A stretch of DNA of 64,000 bases, taken from JBBQNR01 sp963774075. GTDB lineage: Bacteria > Actinomycetota > Thermoleophilia > Solirubrobacterales > JBBDJG01. Under the pieces are notes generated by a model, which was not told the DNA's origin, ran no database searches, and saw only the letters and a list, made by a program, of their open reading frames with translations. The stretch covers positions 1-64,000 of the forward strand of contig CAVZDP010000003.1 in assembly GCA_963774075.1 (NCBI GenBank), in the 5' to 3' direction. The translations under genes were made by a program, and so were the position numbers. Positions 51,841-59,511 of this stretch are shown piece by piece. The stretch's first letter is position 1. Each line of letters opens with the position of its first letter.

Positions 51841-54800
51841 CTACGGCGTAAAGATGCCCTGCCGCATGAATGTCGCCTCGTCGCCCGAGCCGCACGTCGG
51901 CGGGCAGCCGAGCCCGATCGGGTCCGAGGCGGGGTCGATGTCGCCATCCGGACCGGTGTCGAGCAGCCGGAGCGAGAACGCCGGTATCACCGCTCTGTCG
52001 CCTTCCTTGGCGAGCCCGGGCACGAGCGTGTCGGCGCTCGTCGTGACGGTGCAGGTCGAGCCCACGAGGGGATCGGGCGTCGGCGAGCAGCTGACCGGGA
52101 TGCCGAGATCGAAGTCCTCGACCGTCCCCGCGTGGTCCTCGCCGGGCCCGTTGCCCAAGTCCGTCATCCTGATGCCGGTCGAGAGCACCGTCTGGCCGCT
52201 GTAATCGCCGCCGCCGGGTGCGCTCCTGACGTCGGTCGCCGAGGCTGCGATCGTGAAGTCCGCCTCATCCGCGGGGGTGTCCGGGTCGCCGGGGCTCACG
52301 TCGATGCGGGCCGAGCCCCGTCCCTGGCCCGTCTTCGAGGTGGTCAGGAGCGTCGACTTCTGCACTGCCGGCGAGCACGAGTCGAGAGCGAGCGGCGCGA
52401 CGTGGCTCGAGTTCGGGGCGCTGCACTGCTCGTACTCGGGGACGAGCGGAACCCGGAGCGGCGTCCCGCCGCCGGGGCGGGGATAGCTGTCGAGCGCGTA
52501 GCTGGCGTTCACGAACGGCACGTAGTCGCGACACGGCTCGCCGCGCAGGCCCGGGCACGGCGGAAGCTGATCCGGCACGTCGCCGACGCCGGGCACCAGC
52601 GGGAGGGCGAGGCGGGACGGCATCCCGGGGCCATAACCGATCTCGACCTCCGCCGATCCGGCGGGCTCGGTCTCGCTGAACGACCAGATCGGCTGGTCGC
52701 CGTTGGGCGCCGAGACCCTGACGCGGATGCGCGAGCCCGCGCGATAGGCGTGCCCCTGGTAGTAGAGCGGGACGGTGACCGGCACGAAGCGGTCAAAGGG
52801 CATCGGCGCGAAGTCTTCCTCGCGCAGGCTGAGAACCGGCTCGAGCTCCGTGCTCTTGGCCTCATCGAGCGCTCGCGCGATGGTTCGCACCCAGCCGTTC
52901 TGCACGAAGGTCTCCTTGCCGTCCGGCCGGACCTCGCTGATCGTCACCTGCAGGTCCACGTTGGGCGCGGAGGACCGTACCCAGAGGTCCACCCGGCCGG
53001 CGCCGACCGTGGTCGTGTCCTGGCTCAGCGGCTCTGTCGCGTAGGCGACGGCGTGCCGGGCCGGGTCCTGCGACCACTGATAGTTCGGAGTCGCGGTCCA
53101 GAGCCCGCCGTCGCCCGAGCCGGTGTCGCCGGTGAAGTCGGTCAACGGACGCGCGTCCGCGTCCCAGGTGAACGCGTCGGCGCGGGCGCCCGCGGCGGGC
53201 GTGTCGGCGAGGGCGCCACCGGGCGCCAGGTACCAGGAGCGAGCGGTGGTGCCCGGGATCGGCAAGGCAGCGAACGACTGCTCGAATGCCGGGTAGGGCC
53301 AGCCTGGATTGTCCGAGTTGCCGGCGCCGTTGTCGAACAGGACGCGGATCGGCGGCTGTGCCTCGAACGCGTCCTTTGCGAGCTGATGGGTCGGCTGCGC
53401 CTGGATCGGGTCCGGCGGCAACGTCATGGCCGGCGGCGCGCACTGGCCCCCGAAACATGGCCCGTCGATTCCGAAGATCGCCTGGAAGACGACCGGCGCG
53501 GTGAGCTGGATGAAGGCCGTTTGGTTGGGCGGCGGCGCCTGCTGCCCGACGTAGATGTTGAAGAAGTCGTAGAGGCGGTTGTAGATCTCGGGACTGAGCG
53601 AGTCCACGTGGGTGCCGTTCGTGTACGTGAACCACTTCTTGTCGGTCCCGGTCATGCGCGACGCGAGCGTCGGGCAGTGGCCGCCGGTCTGCTCGTCGGT
53701 CCACTGGCAGGCCATGAAGACCGGCACGTCGATCTCGTCGACGAACGTGATCGGGGAGAGCGGGTCGGCGACCTCGGGGACGTAGTGGTCGTTGTCGCGG
53801 ATCTTCTGCTCGAGGTCGGCGGCCTCGGGGTGCAGCACCTGGTTGTCCCGGCAGGTCGTGTCGCCATCGGCGACGCGCTGGACAGCCCAGGATTGTGCCC
53901 CGTTGTTGGGATCGGCGGGGTCGGCCGGCCTCGCCTCGCGCATCCGCTCCTGCGCCCACGCGTAGGCGAACCCCGTGTTGAGCGTGCCGCCCGGATAGAG
54001 CGTCGTCTGCACCTGGTCGATCACAGAGAGGGGCGCAATCGCGGCCAGACTCGGGGGGCGAGTCTGGGCGGTGAAGAGCTGGCTGATGCCGCCGTAGGAG
54101 ATGCCCAGCATCCCCACCTTGTTGTGGGCGACCCACGGCTGCCGGGAGACCGCCTCGACCACGTCGTAGCCGTCGAGGTTCTGCAGCGGCTCGAAGAAGT
54201 CGAACGCGCCCCCGGAGCAGCCGGTGCCGCGCATGTTGACGTCGACGACCGTGAACCCCATCAGGTTGGCGACAGCGGCGATCCCGCTCTGCGGGCCCTC
54301 CGGCCTCGCGTAGCCGTAACCGGAGTACTCGATCAGGGTCGGGGCCGGCACGCTGTCGCCGGCCGGGTTGGGCGGTAGGTCGACGCCCAGGGCCTGCGAG
54401 GCGTCAGTTGGCGGATGGACCGAGTAGGCAAGCTTGGTGCCGTCGCGGGTGGTCATGTAGCCGTAGCCATCCGAGGGGATGCTCTGGTTGTAGACGTCCG
54501 TCGAGGGCGGGGCCGACTGCGTCGTCAGCACCGTCAGCGGGTCGGACGTCTCGCTGGTGGAGTCGAGACGGACGCGGTAGCCGTTCCCCGGTTGGACGTC
54601 GCGGAACAGCGCCCCACCGAGGTTGTTGGCGCTCCTCGTCTCGACCACGGCGTCACTCGAGTCGAGTAGGGAAACCCCTGCCCCTGCGGGCAGGTCGGTG
54701 ACGTACACCTGCTCGGCGCTGCCGCGCGCGTTGAAGGTCGCGGCGCTGGCGCTGCTCGCAAATACGAGCGCAAGAGCAGTTCCCGCGAGGAAAAGAGAAA

Positions 54801-54858
54801 TCCCTCGGAACACCAAACGTGCTGATGCGGACACCGACACCCTCCCAAGATCGGCCAA
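51841..54858 (-). CDS. Secreted CocE/NonD-type hydrolase (S15-like) with shared C-terminal domain
   Basis: 1005 residues. Signal peptide ending SSASA, an Ig-like ~100-residue region, then a CocE/X-Pro dipeptidyl-peptidase-like alpha/beta hydrolase: YMTTRDGTKLAYSVHPPTD, TVVDVNMRGTGCSGGAFDFF, nucleophile MLGISYGGISQLFTA (Ser ~250), later Asp and a His in TNGTHVDSLSPEIYN. A jelly-roll domain (FVQNGWVRTIARALD, VPVTVPLYYQGHAYRAGSRI) follows. Residues ~789-1005 are the six-Cys domain (YPRPGGGTP ... RQGIFTP). It hydrolyses acylated or peptide substrates outside the cell. Confidence 0.87.
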   Translation of the reverse strand: MADLGRVSVSASARLVFRGISLFLAGTALALVFASSASAATFNARGSAEQVYVTDLPAGAGVSLLDSSDAVVETRSANNLGGALFRDVQPGNGYRVRLDSTSETSDPLTVLTTQSAPPSTDVYNQSIPSDGYGYMTTRDGTKLAYSVHPPTDASQALGVDLPPNPAGDSVPAPTLIEYSGYGYARPEGPQSGIAAVANLMGFTVVDVNMRGTGCSGGAFDFFEPLQNLDGYDVVEAVSRQPWVAHNKVGMLGISYGGISQLFTAQTRPPSLAAIAPLSVIDQVQTTLYPGGTLNTGFAYAWAQERMREARPADPADPNNGAQSWAVQRVADGDTTCRDNQVLHPEAADLEQKIRDNDHYVPEVADPLSPITFVDEIDVPVFMACQWTDEQTGGHCPTLASRMTGTDKKWFTYTNGTHVDSLSPEIYNRLYDFFNIYVGQQAPPPNQTAFIQLTAPVVFQAIFGIDGPCFGGQCAPPAMTLPPDPIQAQPTHQLAKDAFEAQPPIRVLFDNGAGNSDNPGWPYPAFEQSFAALPIPGTTARSWYLAPGGALADTPAAGARADAFTWDADARPLTDFTGDTGSGDGGLWTATPNYQWSQDPARHAVAYATEPLSQDTTTVGAGRVDLWVRSSAPNVDLQVTISEVRPDGKETFVQNGWVRTIARALDEAKSTELEPVLSLREEDFAPMPFDRFVPVTVPLYYQGHAYRAGSRIRVRVSAPNGDQPIWSFSETEPAGSAEVEIGYGPGMPSRLALPLVPGVGDVPDQLPPCPGLRGEPCRDYVPFVNASYALDSYPRPGGGTPLRVPLVPEYEQCSAPNSSHVAPLALDSCSPAVQKSTLLTTSKTGQGRGSARIDVSPGDPDTPADEADFTIAASATDVRSAPGGGDYSGQTVLSTGIRMTDLGNGPGEDHAGTVEDFDLGIPVSCSPTPDPLVGSTCTVTTSADTLVPGLAKEGDRAVIPAFSLRLLDTGPDGDIDPASDPIGLGCPPTCGSGDEATFMRQGIFTP

Positions 54859-55089
54859 TCCTTACTTGCGCGGGCGCGGCTGAGCGACGACCCGGGCGCT
54901 CAGAGTATCGACCCGACCCTCGAAGAGCAAGGCCACCGCAGTCGATCTGAGGTAAGCGTAACGAGATGACGCGCCGTCTTAAAGGGCATCAATGCCTTGG
55001 TGCTCCACCAGAACAAAGAGAAATGAAGATCCTGACACGAATAAAGCCCGCATCGCGTACCAGATGCCGAAATAAGGCAGTTTCGATCT

Positions 55090-55102
55090 GGGGCCGTGCC
55101 CC
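55090..55102 (+). promoter_or_regulatory. Hairpin across the DUF4160 start codon
   Basis: GGGGC (55090-55094) pairs with GCCCC (55098-55102), placing most of the GTG start (55096-55098) in the loop. It could tune initiation of the toxin-like gene. Short, and possibly fortuitous at this GC content. Confidence 0.3.
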
Positions 55103-55356
55103 GGATCTCCGCCTTCTACGGCATCGTCATCACTATGTACTGGCGCGACCATGCACCGGCCCATTTCCACGCGTCCTACTCGGGCCACGTCGCCGCGATA
55201 GAAATCGAGGATCTCGAGTTGATCGAGGGTTGGCTGCCACCACGGGCTGCACGATTCGTCAAGGAGTGGGCGGCCATCCACCGCCATGAGCTCCAAGAGA
55301 ACTGGGAGCGCGCCGGTGCACATGAGCCCCTGGTGCCGATCGATCCGCTGCCGTAG
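55096..55356 (+). CDS. DUF4160 protein (toxin-antitoxin-like module)
   Basis: 86 residues from a GTG. The signature is PRISAFYGIVITMYWRDHAP, AHFHASYSGHVAAIEIED, and LPPRAARFVKEWAAIHRHEL. DUF4160 genes are regularly found beside DUF2442 genes, as here (11-nt gap). The pair is commonly regarded as a possible toxin-antitoxin unit, but activity is unproven. Confidence 0.85.
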   Translation: MPRISAFYGIVITMYWRDHAPAHFHASYSGHVAAIEIEDLELIEGWLPPRAARFVKEWAAIHRHELQENWERAGAHEPLVPIDPLP

Positions 55357-55367
55357 CATCTCGACCA

Positions 55368-55643
55368 ATGGTTGCGGTCACGCACGCAGAGCCGATCGAT
55401 GACCACACGCTTCGCCTGCACTTTGACGACGGCGTCGAGCGTGAGATAGATCTCAGCGACGTCATGTTCGGGCCGATGGGCGAGCCGCTGAAGGACCCCG
55501 AGTTCTTCCGGCGCGTCCGGGTTGACGCAGAGCTGCGAACAGTGGTTTGGCCGAACGGGTTTGATCTCGATCCGGAGGTTCTGCACGGCGACTTCGAGCC
55601 CGCGCCTCCGCCAAGCGGTGCGCGTCGTCAGAACGACTCTTAG
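55368..55643 (+). CDS. DUF2442 protein (partner of DUF4160)
   Basis: 91 residues. VTHAEPIDDHTLRLHFDDGV, EREIDLSDVMFGPMGEPLKD, RVDAELRTVVWPNGFDLDPE is the family pattern (beta strands with a W-P-N-G turn). Translated directly after DUF4160. It lies 12 bases from the tRNA-derived repeat, so the pair may belong to the same mobile context or be the chromosomal flank. Confidence 0.85.
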   Translation: MVAVTHAEPIDDHTLRLHFDDGVEREIDLSDVMFGPMGEPLKDPEFFRRVRVDAELRTVVWPNGFDLDPEVLHGDFEPAPPPSGARRQNDS

Positions 55644-55655
55644 GAGTCAGCAAGC

Positions 55656-55698
55656 CAAGCCGACGCCCGGATTCGAACCGGGGACCCCTTCATTACGA
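55656..55698 (-). repeat. tRNA-Thr(CGU) 3'-end fragment, candidate att site (left)
   Basis: On the minus strand this 43-bp block reads anticodon loop CTCGTAA, the variable region, T-arm (GGTTCGAATCC) and acceptor end. No D-arm or 5' acceptor half is present. An identical 43-bp block lies at 59415-59457 in the same orientation. This is the usual trace of a tRNA-targeting integrase. Confidence 0.8.
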
Positions 55699-55715
55699 GG
55701 GAACTATCGGCTCTG

Positions 55716-56130
55716 TCAGCCGGATGAAGCCGGAAGCTCGTCGGTGCCAGGCGGTATTGGGCCGCCACCGGCGCGGGCATCCCGGCGGCGCTTCCAAAGG
55801 TAGTCGATGACAACCGAGAAGAGCCCGATGACAACGATCGCGGCGAAGGTTTCCGGCTCATTGCGGGCGGTGTCGATCGCGAAGAGGACAAGCACGATCG
55901 CGCAAGCGCCGATCGCGGCGAGCACGATTAAGGTCTGTGCGCCAGTGTCGTGCCGCCGGCAGTACCCCGCAATCGCGACCAGCATGAAAACCGCGAGCGC
56001 GATTGCGCTGCCCACCGACGCGATCGCGGACAGGTCGACCAGGTTCGCGATCACGAGCACCAGGCCGGCCGTGATGATCAGGCCCGCATGCGGACCGAGC
56101 CGCGACTCGCGGCCGAAGAACGGCGGGAAC
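55716..56130 (-). pseudogene. APC-superfamily permease, C-terminal fragment
   Basis: The frame (144 codons including a non-native start) has four hydrophobic segments matching the end of APC permeases: FPPFFGRESRLGPHAGLIIT, LVDLSAIASVGSAIALAVFM, IVVIGLFSVVIDYLWKRRRD. The first ~350 residues are missing. The homology begins exactly where the oppositely oriented SnoaL fragment starts (about 56122-56130), so this is a recombination junction. It would not transport. Confidence 0.75.
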
Positions 56131-56523
56131 GTCGAGATCGTCCGTCGCATTTTGGGGGCGTGGGAGCGCCGGGACTCCGAGGGCGTGTTCGAGTTCTACG
56201 ACCCAGTCATCGTTTGGGATGCGAGCCGTGGAGGTGACCTCCCAATCAGAGGTCTCTACCACGGCCATGATGGTGTTCGAAGGTTCTTCCGGGAGTGGCT
56301 TGAGGCGTTCGAGGTATACGAAGCTCAAGCGGAGACTTTCATCGACGCGGGCGATAGTGTCGTAGTTCGCTTTCGGGCAAGCGGACGTGGCAAAAAAAGC
56401 GGTGCGGAGATCGCCAATTGGGTCTTCTGGTTGGTGTATCGGATCCGAGATGGACTAGTGATCCGCATCGACAGCTTCGGCAACGAACCCGAAGCGCTCG
56501 AAGCCGCCAAGCTTGAGGGGTAG
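56128..56523 (+). pseudogene. SnoaL-like protein missing its start
   Basis: Family homology begins at NVEIVRRILGAWERRDSEGV, but the expected M-S-R-E is replaced by sequence antisense to the permease fragment, leaving no proper start or SD. The body is intact (LYHGHDGVRRFFREWLEAFE, TFIDAGDSVVVRFRASGRGK, WLVYRIRDGLVIRIDSFGNE). Probably inactivated by the rearrangement, unless an upstream start is used. Confidence 0.7.
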
Positions 56524-56528
56524 CGAAC

Positions 56529-56560
56529 GCTGTCGCTCTGCGCGAGAAGCGAGAGCAGCG
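56529..56560. repeat. Palindromic intergenic repeat, copy 1
   Basis: gctgtcgctctgcgcgagaa and following bases: a TCGCTtC / GAAGCGA stem with a GCGCGA loop, 6 nt after the SnoaL stop at 56523. Similar copies follow at 57109 and 57677, each just after a SnoaL gene. REP-like or terminator-like. Confidence 0.6.
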
Positions 56561-56689
56561 ACCACTACCGGCACACCTTTGTGTCCCGCTTCTGCGACGA
56601 CGAAGTGGACAGAGCGGCCAGAGGCGACCGCAGTAGTTTCGGCCTGTTAGGTTCCCGGGCGGACTGAGACCAGCGAACAGGAGGAAACG

Positions 56690-57085
56690 ATGGGAGCAGA
56701 TGAAAATGTAGCGATCATGCGGCGCGGATATGAAGCCTTCAACACGGGCGACCTGGAGACGCTCACAGAAGTCTTCGACGAGGGCATGGTGTGGCATCTA
56801 CCAGGGCGGAGCTCGTTCGCCAACGACTATCAGGGCCGCGATGCGACCTTGGCCTACTTCGCCCAGCTTGCGGAGAAGACGGGAGGGACCTTCAAGGCCG
56901 AGTTGCAGCACTTGCTTGCAGATGATGATGACCGCGTGGTCGGCATCCAGCGCAGCACCGCCGAGCGAGACGGCAAGCGCCTGGACGTTGGCAACTGCAT
57001 TGTCTTCCAGCTCAAGAACGGCCGGGTTACGGACGGTCGAGAGCACTTTCACGACCTCTACGCCTGGGACGAGTTCTGGTCGTAG
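56690..57085 (+). CDS. SnoaL-like (NTF2-fold) protein, array member 2
   Basis: 131 residues with SD caggagg. VAIMRRGYEAFNTGDLETLT, GRSSFANDYQGRDATLAYFA, DGKRLDVGNCIVFQLKNGRV, REHFHDLYAWDEFWS. It lacks the E-F-I-D-A-G-D element of its neighbours, so it is a distinct subtype. Same strand as array members 1, 3 and 4, with its own SD and a palindromic repeat after it. Confidence 0.85.
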   Translation: MGADENVAIMRRGYEAFNTGDLETLTEVFDEGMVWHLPGRSSFANDYQGRDATLAYFAQLAEKTGGTFKAELQHLLADDDDRVVGIQRSTAERDGKRLDVGNCIVFQLKNGRVTDGREHFHDLYAWDEFWS

Positions 57086-57108
57086 CCGCGGCTGCCGTAA
57101 CTTCCAGG

Positions 57109-57136
57109 GCTGTCGCTTCGCGTGAGGAGCGGCAGC
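57109..57136. repeat. Palindromic intergenic repeat, copy 2
   Basis: gctgtcgcttcgcgtgagga, starting 24 nt after the SnoaL stop at 57085. Same core (TGTCGCTTCGCG) as copies 1 and 3 with a few substitutions. Confidence 0.55.
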
Positions 57137-57205
57137 AATCCAAACCTTGCCGGACCTCGCCAGGGTGGGACTATCCGTCATGCAACGGGACGAGAAGGAG
57201 GCGAG

Positions 57206-57640
57206 ATGGCCAATGCGCGGGAAGTAATAGATCGTCACGTCGCGGCGTTCCGCGCCAAAGATCCGGACGCCGAGCCATGGAGTGACGACGCCGAGATGGT
57301 GACCCCGGCCGGACGGTTTGAGGGTCGGGATCAGGTCCTCGGATTCTTAAAGGTGTTCTGGGATGCTTTGCCCGACGCGCGTCTCGAGATCACCCGCTCG
57401 ATCGAGGATGGCGCGCTCGCCGCGGCGGAGGGAATGTTGACCGGCACGCAGACCGGTGCCCTTCAGACGCCGGATGGAGAAATCCCGCCTACCGGCCGGC
57501 GCGTGGAACTTCGCTGGATGGCGATGTACGAAGTGCGCGGAGACCAGCTCGCCTCCGAGCACCTTTACTTCGATCAGGTTGATTTCATGACCCAGCTTGG
57601 GGTGATGTCGGCCGCGCCGGCTGAGGAGACTGCTACATAG
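57206..57640 (+). CDS. SnoaL-like polyketide-cyclase-type protein, array member 3
   Basis: 144 residues from ATG 57206, set by SD aaggagg; the frame continues upstream without one. SnoaL pattern: VIDRHVAAFRAKDPDAEPWS, GRFEGRDQVLGFLKVFWDAL, PDGEIPPTGRRVELRWMAMY, HLYFDQVDFMTQLGVM. This is the ester-cyclase branch, with D-A-R-L-E-I in the middle. Confidence 0.85.
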   Translation: MANAREVIDRHVAAFRAKDPDAEPWSDDAEMVTPAGRFEGRDQVLGFLKVFWDALPDARLEITRSIEDGALAAAEGMLTGTQTGALQTPDGEIPPTGRRVELRWMAMYEVRGDQLASEHLYFDQVDFMTQLGVMSAAPAEETAT

Positions 57641-57676
57641 GCTCACACGCGATGCAACCCTGAGCGGTTAGCGCTC

Positions 57677-57707
57677 ACTGTCGCTTCGCGCGAGAAGCAA
57701 GAGCGCG
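57677..57707. repeat. Palindromic intergenic repeat, copy 3
   Basis: actgtcgcttcgcgcgagaa and following bases, 36 nt after the SnoaL stop at 57640. A more diverged relative (cactgctgcctcgcgcgagc) follows the next SnoaL gene near 58175. Confidence 0.55.
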
Positions 57708-57782
57708 GTTGGGAGCCGGGATAGAGTGACCTCATGTCCGAGAGCCAAAAGCCTTCGAAGCCGCCGGCCTCGCCAGTAGGCG

Positions 57783-58151
57783 ATGTCACGCGAGAACGTC
57801 GAGATTGTGCGACGCCTCTATGACGCAGTAGCTCGCCGTGACACCGCGGACGTGCTTGCGCTCTACGATCCGGATGTCGAGTGGGATTTCACCCGGCATC
57901 CGTTTGGGGACTTGATCGGGGGCGTGGTTTATCGGGGGCACGACGGCCTTCGCAGCTTCTTCGGTGATATGCACGAGGTATGGGAGAACGTCGAGTGGGA
58001 CCTCGAAGATCTATTCGATGCAGGGGAACACGTCGTTGTGGTCGCCAAACATCATGGCCGTGGCCGCACGAGCGGAGTGGAGACCGAGGGGTCGGCCGTG
58101 GGGGTCTGGACGGTCCGAAATGGAAAAGTTGTCCGCGTGGTCTGGTTCTAG
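57783..58151 (+). CDS. SnoaL-like (NTF2-fold) protein, array member 4
   Basis: 122 residues starting MSRENVEIVRRLYDAVARRD, the start block that the truncated member 1 has lost. YRGHDGLRSFFGDMHEVWEN, DLFDAGEHVVVVAKHHGRGR and VWTVRNGKVVRVVWF complete the fold. No strong SD is visible. Confidence 0.82.
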   Translation: MSRENVEIVRRLYDAVARRDTADVLALYDPDVEWDFTRHPFGDLIGGVVYRGHDGLRSFFGDMHEVWENVEWDLEDLFDAGEHVVVVAKHHGRGRTSGVETEGSAVGVWTVRNGKVVRVVWF

Positions 58152-58226
58152 GGCGAGACTGGGCGTCCATTCGCACTGCTGCCTCGCGCGAGCGCGGTAG
58201 CTGGCTTCGTCATCGCCCGCGTAGGT

Positions 58227-58640
58227 TCAGGACTCGGCGCGAGCGTCTTGCTCCGACAGACCAGCGGCTTCGAGCGCGGCGGCAGGGTCGGGGAACTCCT
58301 CCCATCGGATGATCCGGCCGCGGCTGAAAGACCATACCTGCGCCCGTTTCTTCTCGATGGGAGCGCCGCTCCCCTTTCCGCGACCGCGCTCGCGGAAGAT
58401 GACTACTACGCTCGACCCGGCGTCGATCAGCTCTTCTGCGTCGAGCTGATATTCGTCCCAGGTCCCCCAGTAGTGACGCGACGCTTTGATGACGGCGTCG
58501 CGCCCGACGTGCACCTCGTCAAGATCAAAAACCCCACCCCCGTAGCGGAGGTCCCAGACGACGTGCTCGTCGAGCAGCCCCCAAAAGGTGTCCACGCTTC
58601 GAAGCCCCCGCCGAGCCAGCTCCACGTTCTCCTGCGACAT
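58227..58640 (-). CDS. SnoaL-like (NTF2-fold) protein, array member 5
   Basis: 137 residues: MSQENVELARRGLRSVDTFW, VHVGRDAVIKASRHYWGTWD, LIDAGSSVVVIFRERGRGKG, VWSFSRGRIIRWEEFPDPAA. The start follows the stop of array member 6 by 3 nt, with SD aaggaat inside the upstream gene's end, so the two are co-translated. Confidence 0.85.
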   Translation of the reverse strand: MSQENVELARRGLRSVDTFWGLLDEHVVWDLRYGGGVFDLDEVHVGRDAVIKASRHYWGTWDEYQLDAEELIDAGSSVVVIFRERGRGKGSGAPIEKKRAQVWSFSRGRIIRWEEFPDPAAALEAAGLSEQDARAES

Positions 58641-58643
58641 CGC

Positions 58644-59048
58644 CTATTCCTTGAGGCCGAGGTCGGCGAGGGCGTGGTCGCGGTTCAGATAGAAGACGAT
58701 CCTCATCACCTTTCCGCCGCGAAAGTAAAAGACGCCTGCGCCCTTCGCTCCCGTCCGACCAAGCTCCAGGCCGCTCGTCTTTCCACGTCCGCCGTAGTGA
58801 ACCCGCACTAAGACACGCTCGTCATCCAGCTCTTGGAACTCGTCTGGCTCCGTTCGGAAGGCTTCCCACGCACTAAGAAAGCTACGCTGGCCTTCAGCCA
58901 TGCCACTCAGACCCTTCCACGTACCAGGCGTCGGTCCGTCAGCGAAGACGTACTCAATTTCGGGGTCAGCCCAATCGGTTTCGCTGAAATCGCCCCGTTT
59001 CCACGCGGCGAAGATCGACCGCGCCAGTTCGACGTTCTCCGAAGCCAT
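58644..59048 (-). CDS. SnoaL-like (NTF2-fold) protein, array member 6
   Basis: 134 residues: MASENVELARSIFAAWKRGD, TPGTWKGLSGMAEGQRSFLS, ELDDERVLVRVHYGGRGKTS, VFYFRGGKVMRIVFYLNRDH. First gene of a two-gene minus-strand unit, divergent from the integrase remnant. Confidence 0.85.
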   Translation of the reverse strand: MASENVELARSIFAAWKRGDFSETDWADPEIEYVFADGPTPGTWKGLSGMAEGQRSFLSAWEAFRTEPDEFQELDDERVLVRVHYGGRGKTSGLELGRTGAKGAGVFYFRGGKVMRIVFYLNRDHALADLGLKE

Positions 59049-59093
59049 CGTGGCGAGTATCCCCGAGCGGGGGGAGCGGGGGAAGGCCTCCTA

Positions 59094-59499
59094 ATTTTCG
59101 GCGCGACTGTCAGCGTCGCTTATCGCGTGGAGCAGCAGCGGACTCGAGTCATCGTGGCCCTACGACCTCCGCCACTCGTTCGTGTCGCTTCTGATCCAGG
59201 AAGGGCTCTCGGTCGTCGAGGTGGCCCGCCAGGCCGGCCACTCGCCCGAGGAGTGCCTGCGCACCTACGCGCACGTCTTCGAGGAGTTCGACCCGGCCGA
59301 CCGCACTTCGGCGGAGGACAGAATTCGGGCCGCGCGTCGATCTGATGTACGCGTTTTGTACGCGCGCGGCGAAGGCGAGCAAACCGCAATCGCCGGATCA
59401 GGCTCTACGAAGGGAAGCCGACGCCCGGATTCGAACCGGGGACCCCTTCATTACGAGATGAAGGGCCCGCAAAACATCGGACTCTGGTGGCCGGTTTGA
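59094..59499 (+). pseudogene. Tyrosine recombinase (integrase), C-terminal fragment
   Basis: The frame opens after a stop at 59091 and carries the catalytic end of a phage-type integrase: WSSSGLESSWPYDLRHSFVS (Arg, His), VVEVARQAGHSPEECLRTYA (His, Tyr), HVFEEF. The N-terminal arm-binding and core-binding parts are missing. Its 3' end runs through the tRNA-derived repeat and is translated as R-P-D-S-N-R-G-P-L-H-Y-E, a tail typical of integrases beside tRNA-Thr. Inactive remnant. Confidence 0.85.
59415..59457 (-). repeat. tRNA-Thr(CGU) 3'-end fragment, candidate att site (right)
   Basis: Identical 43-bp partner of 55656-55698, inside the integrase 3' end. On the minus strand the flanking bases extend the anticodon stem (CCCTTCAT before CTCGTAA, giving an 8-nt loop), but no D-arm follows. 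With the left copy it delimits a 3.7-kb interval. Confidence 0.8.
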
Positions 59500-59511
59500 A
59501 GCGCGGGCGCT

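Noticed and set aside
52132..54378. 748-codon plus-strand frame
   Set aside because: Antisense of the CocE hydrolase gene; Arg/Val/Gly-rich with no recognisable motif.
55656..59457. Two tRNA-Thr genes
   Set aside because: Only anticodon loop, T-arm and 3' acceptor are present; no D-arm or 5' acceptor strand at either site.
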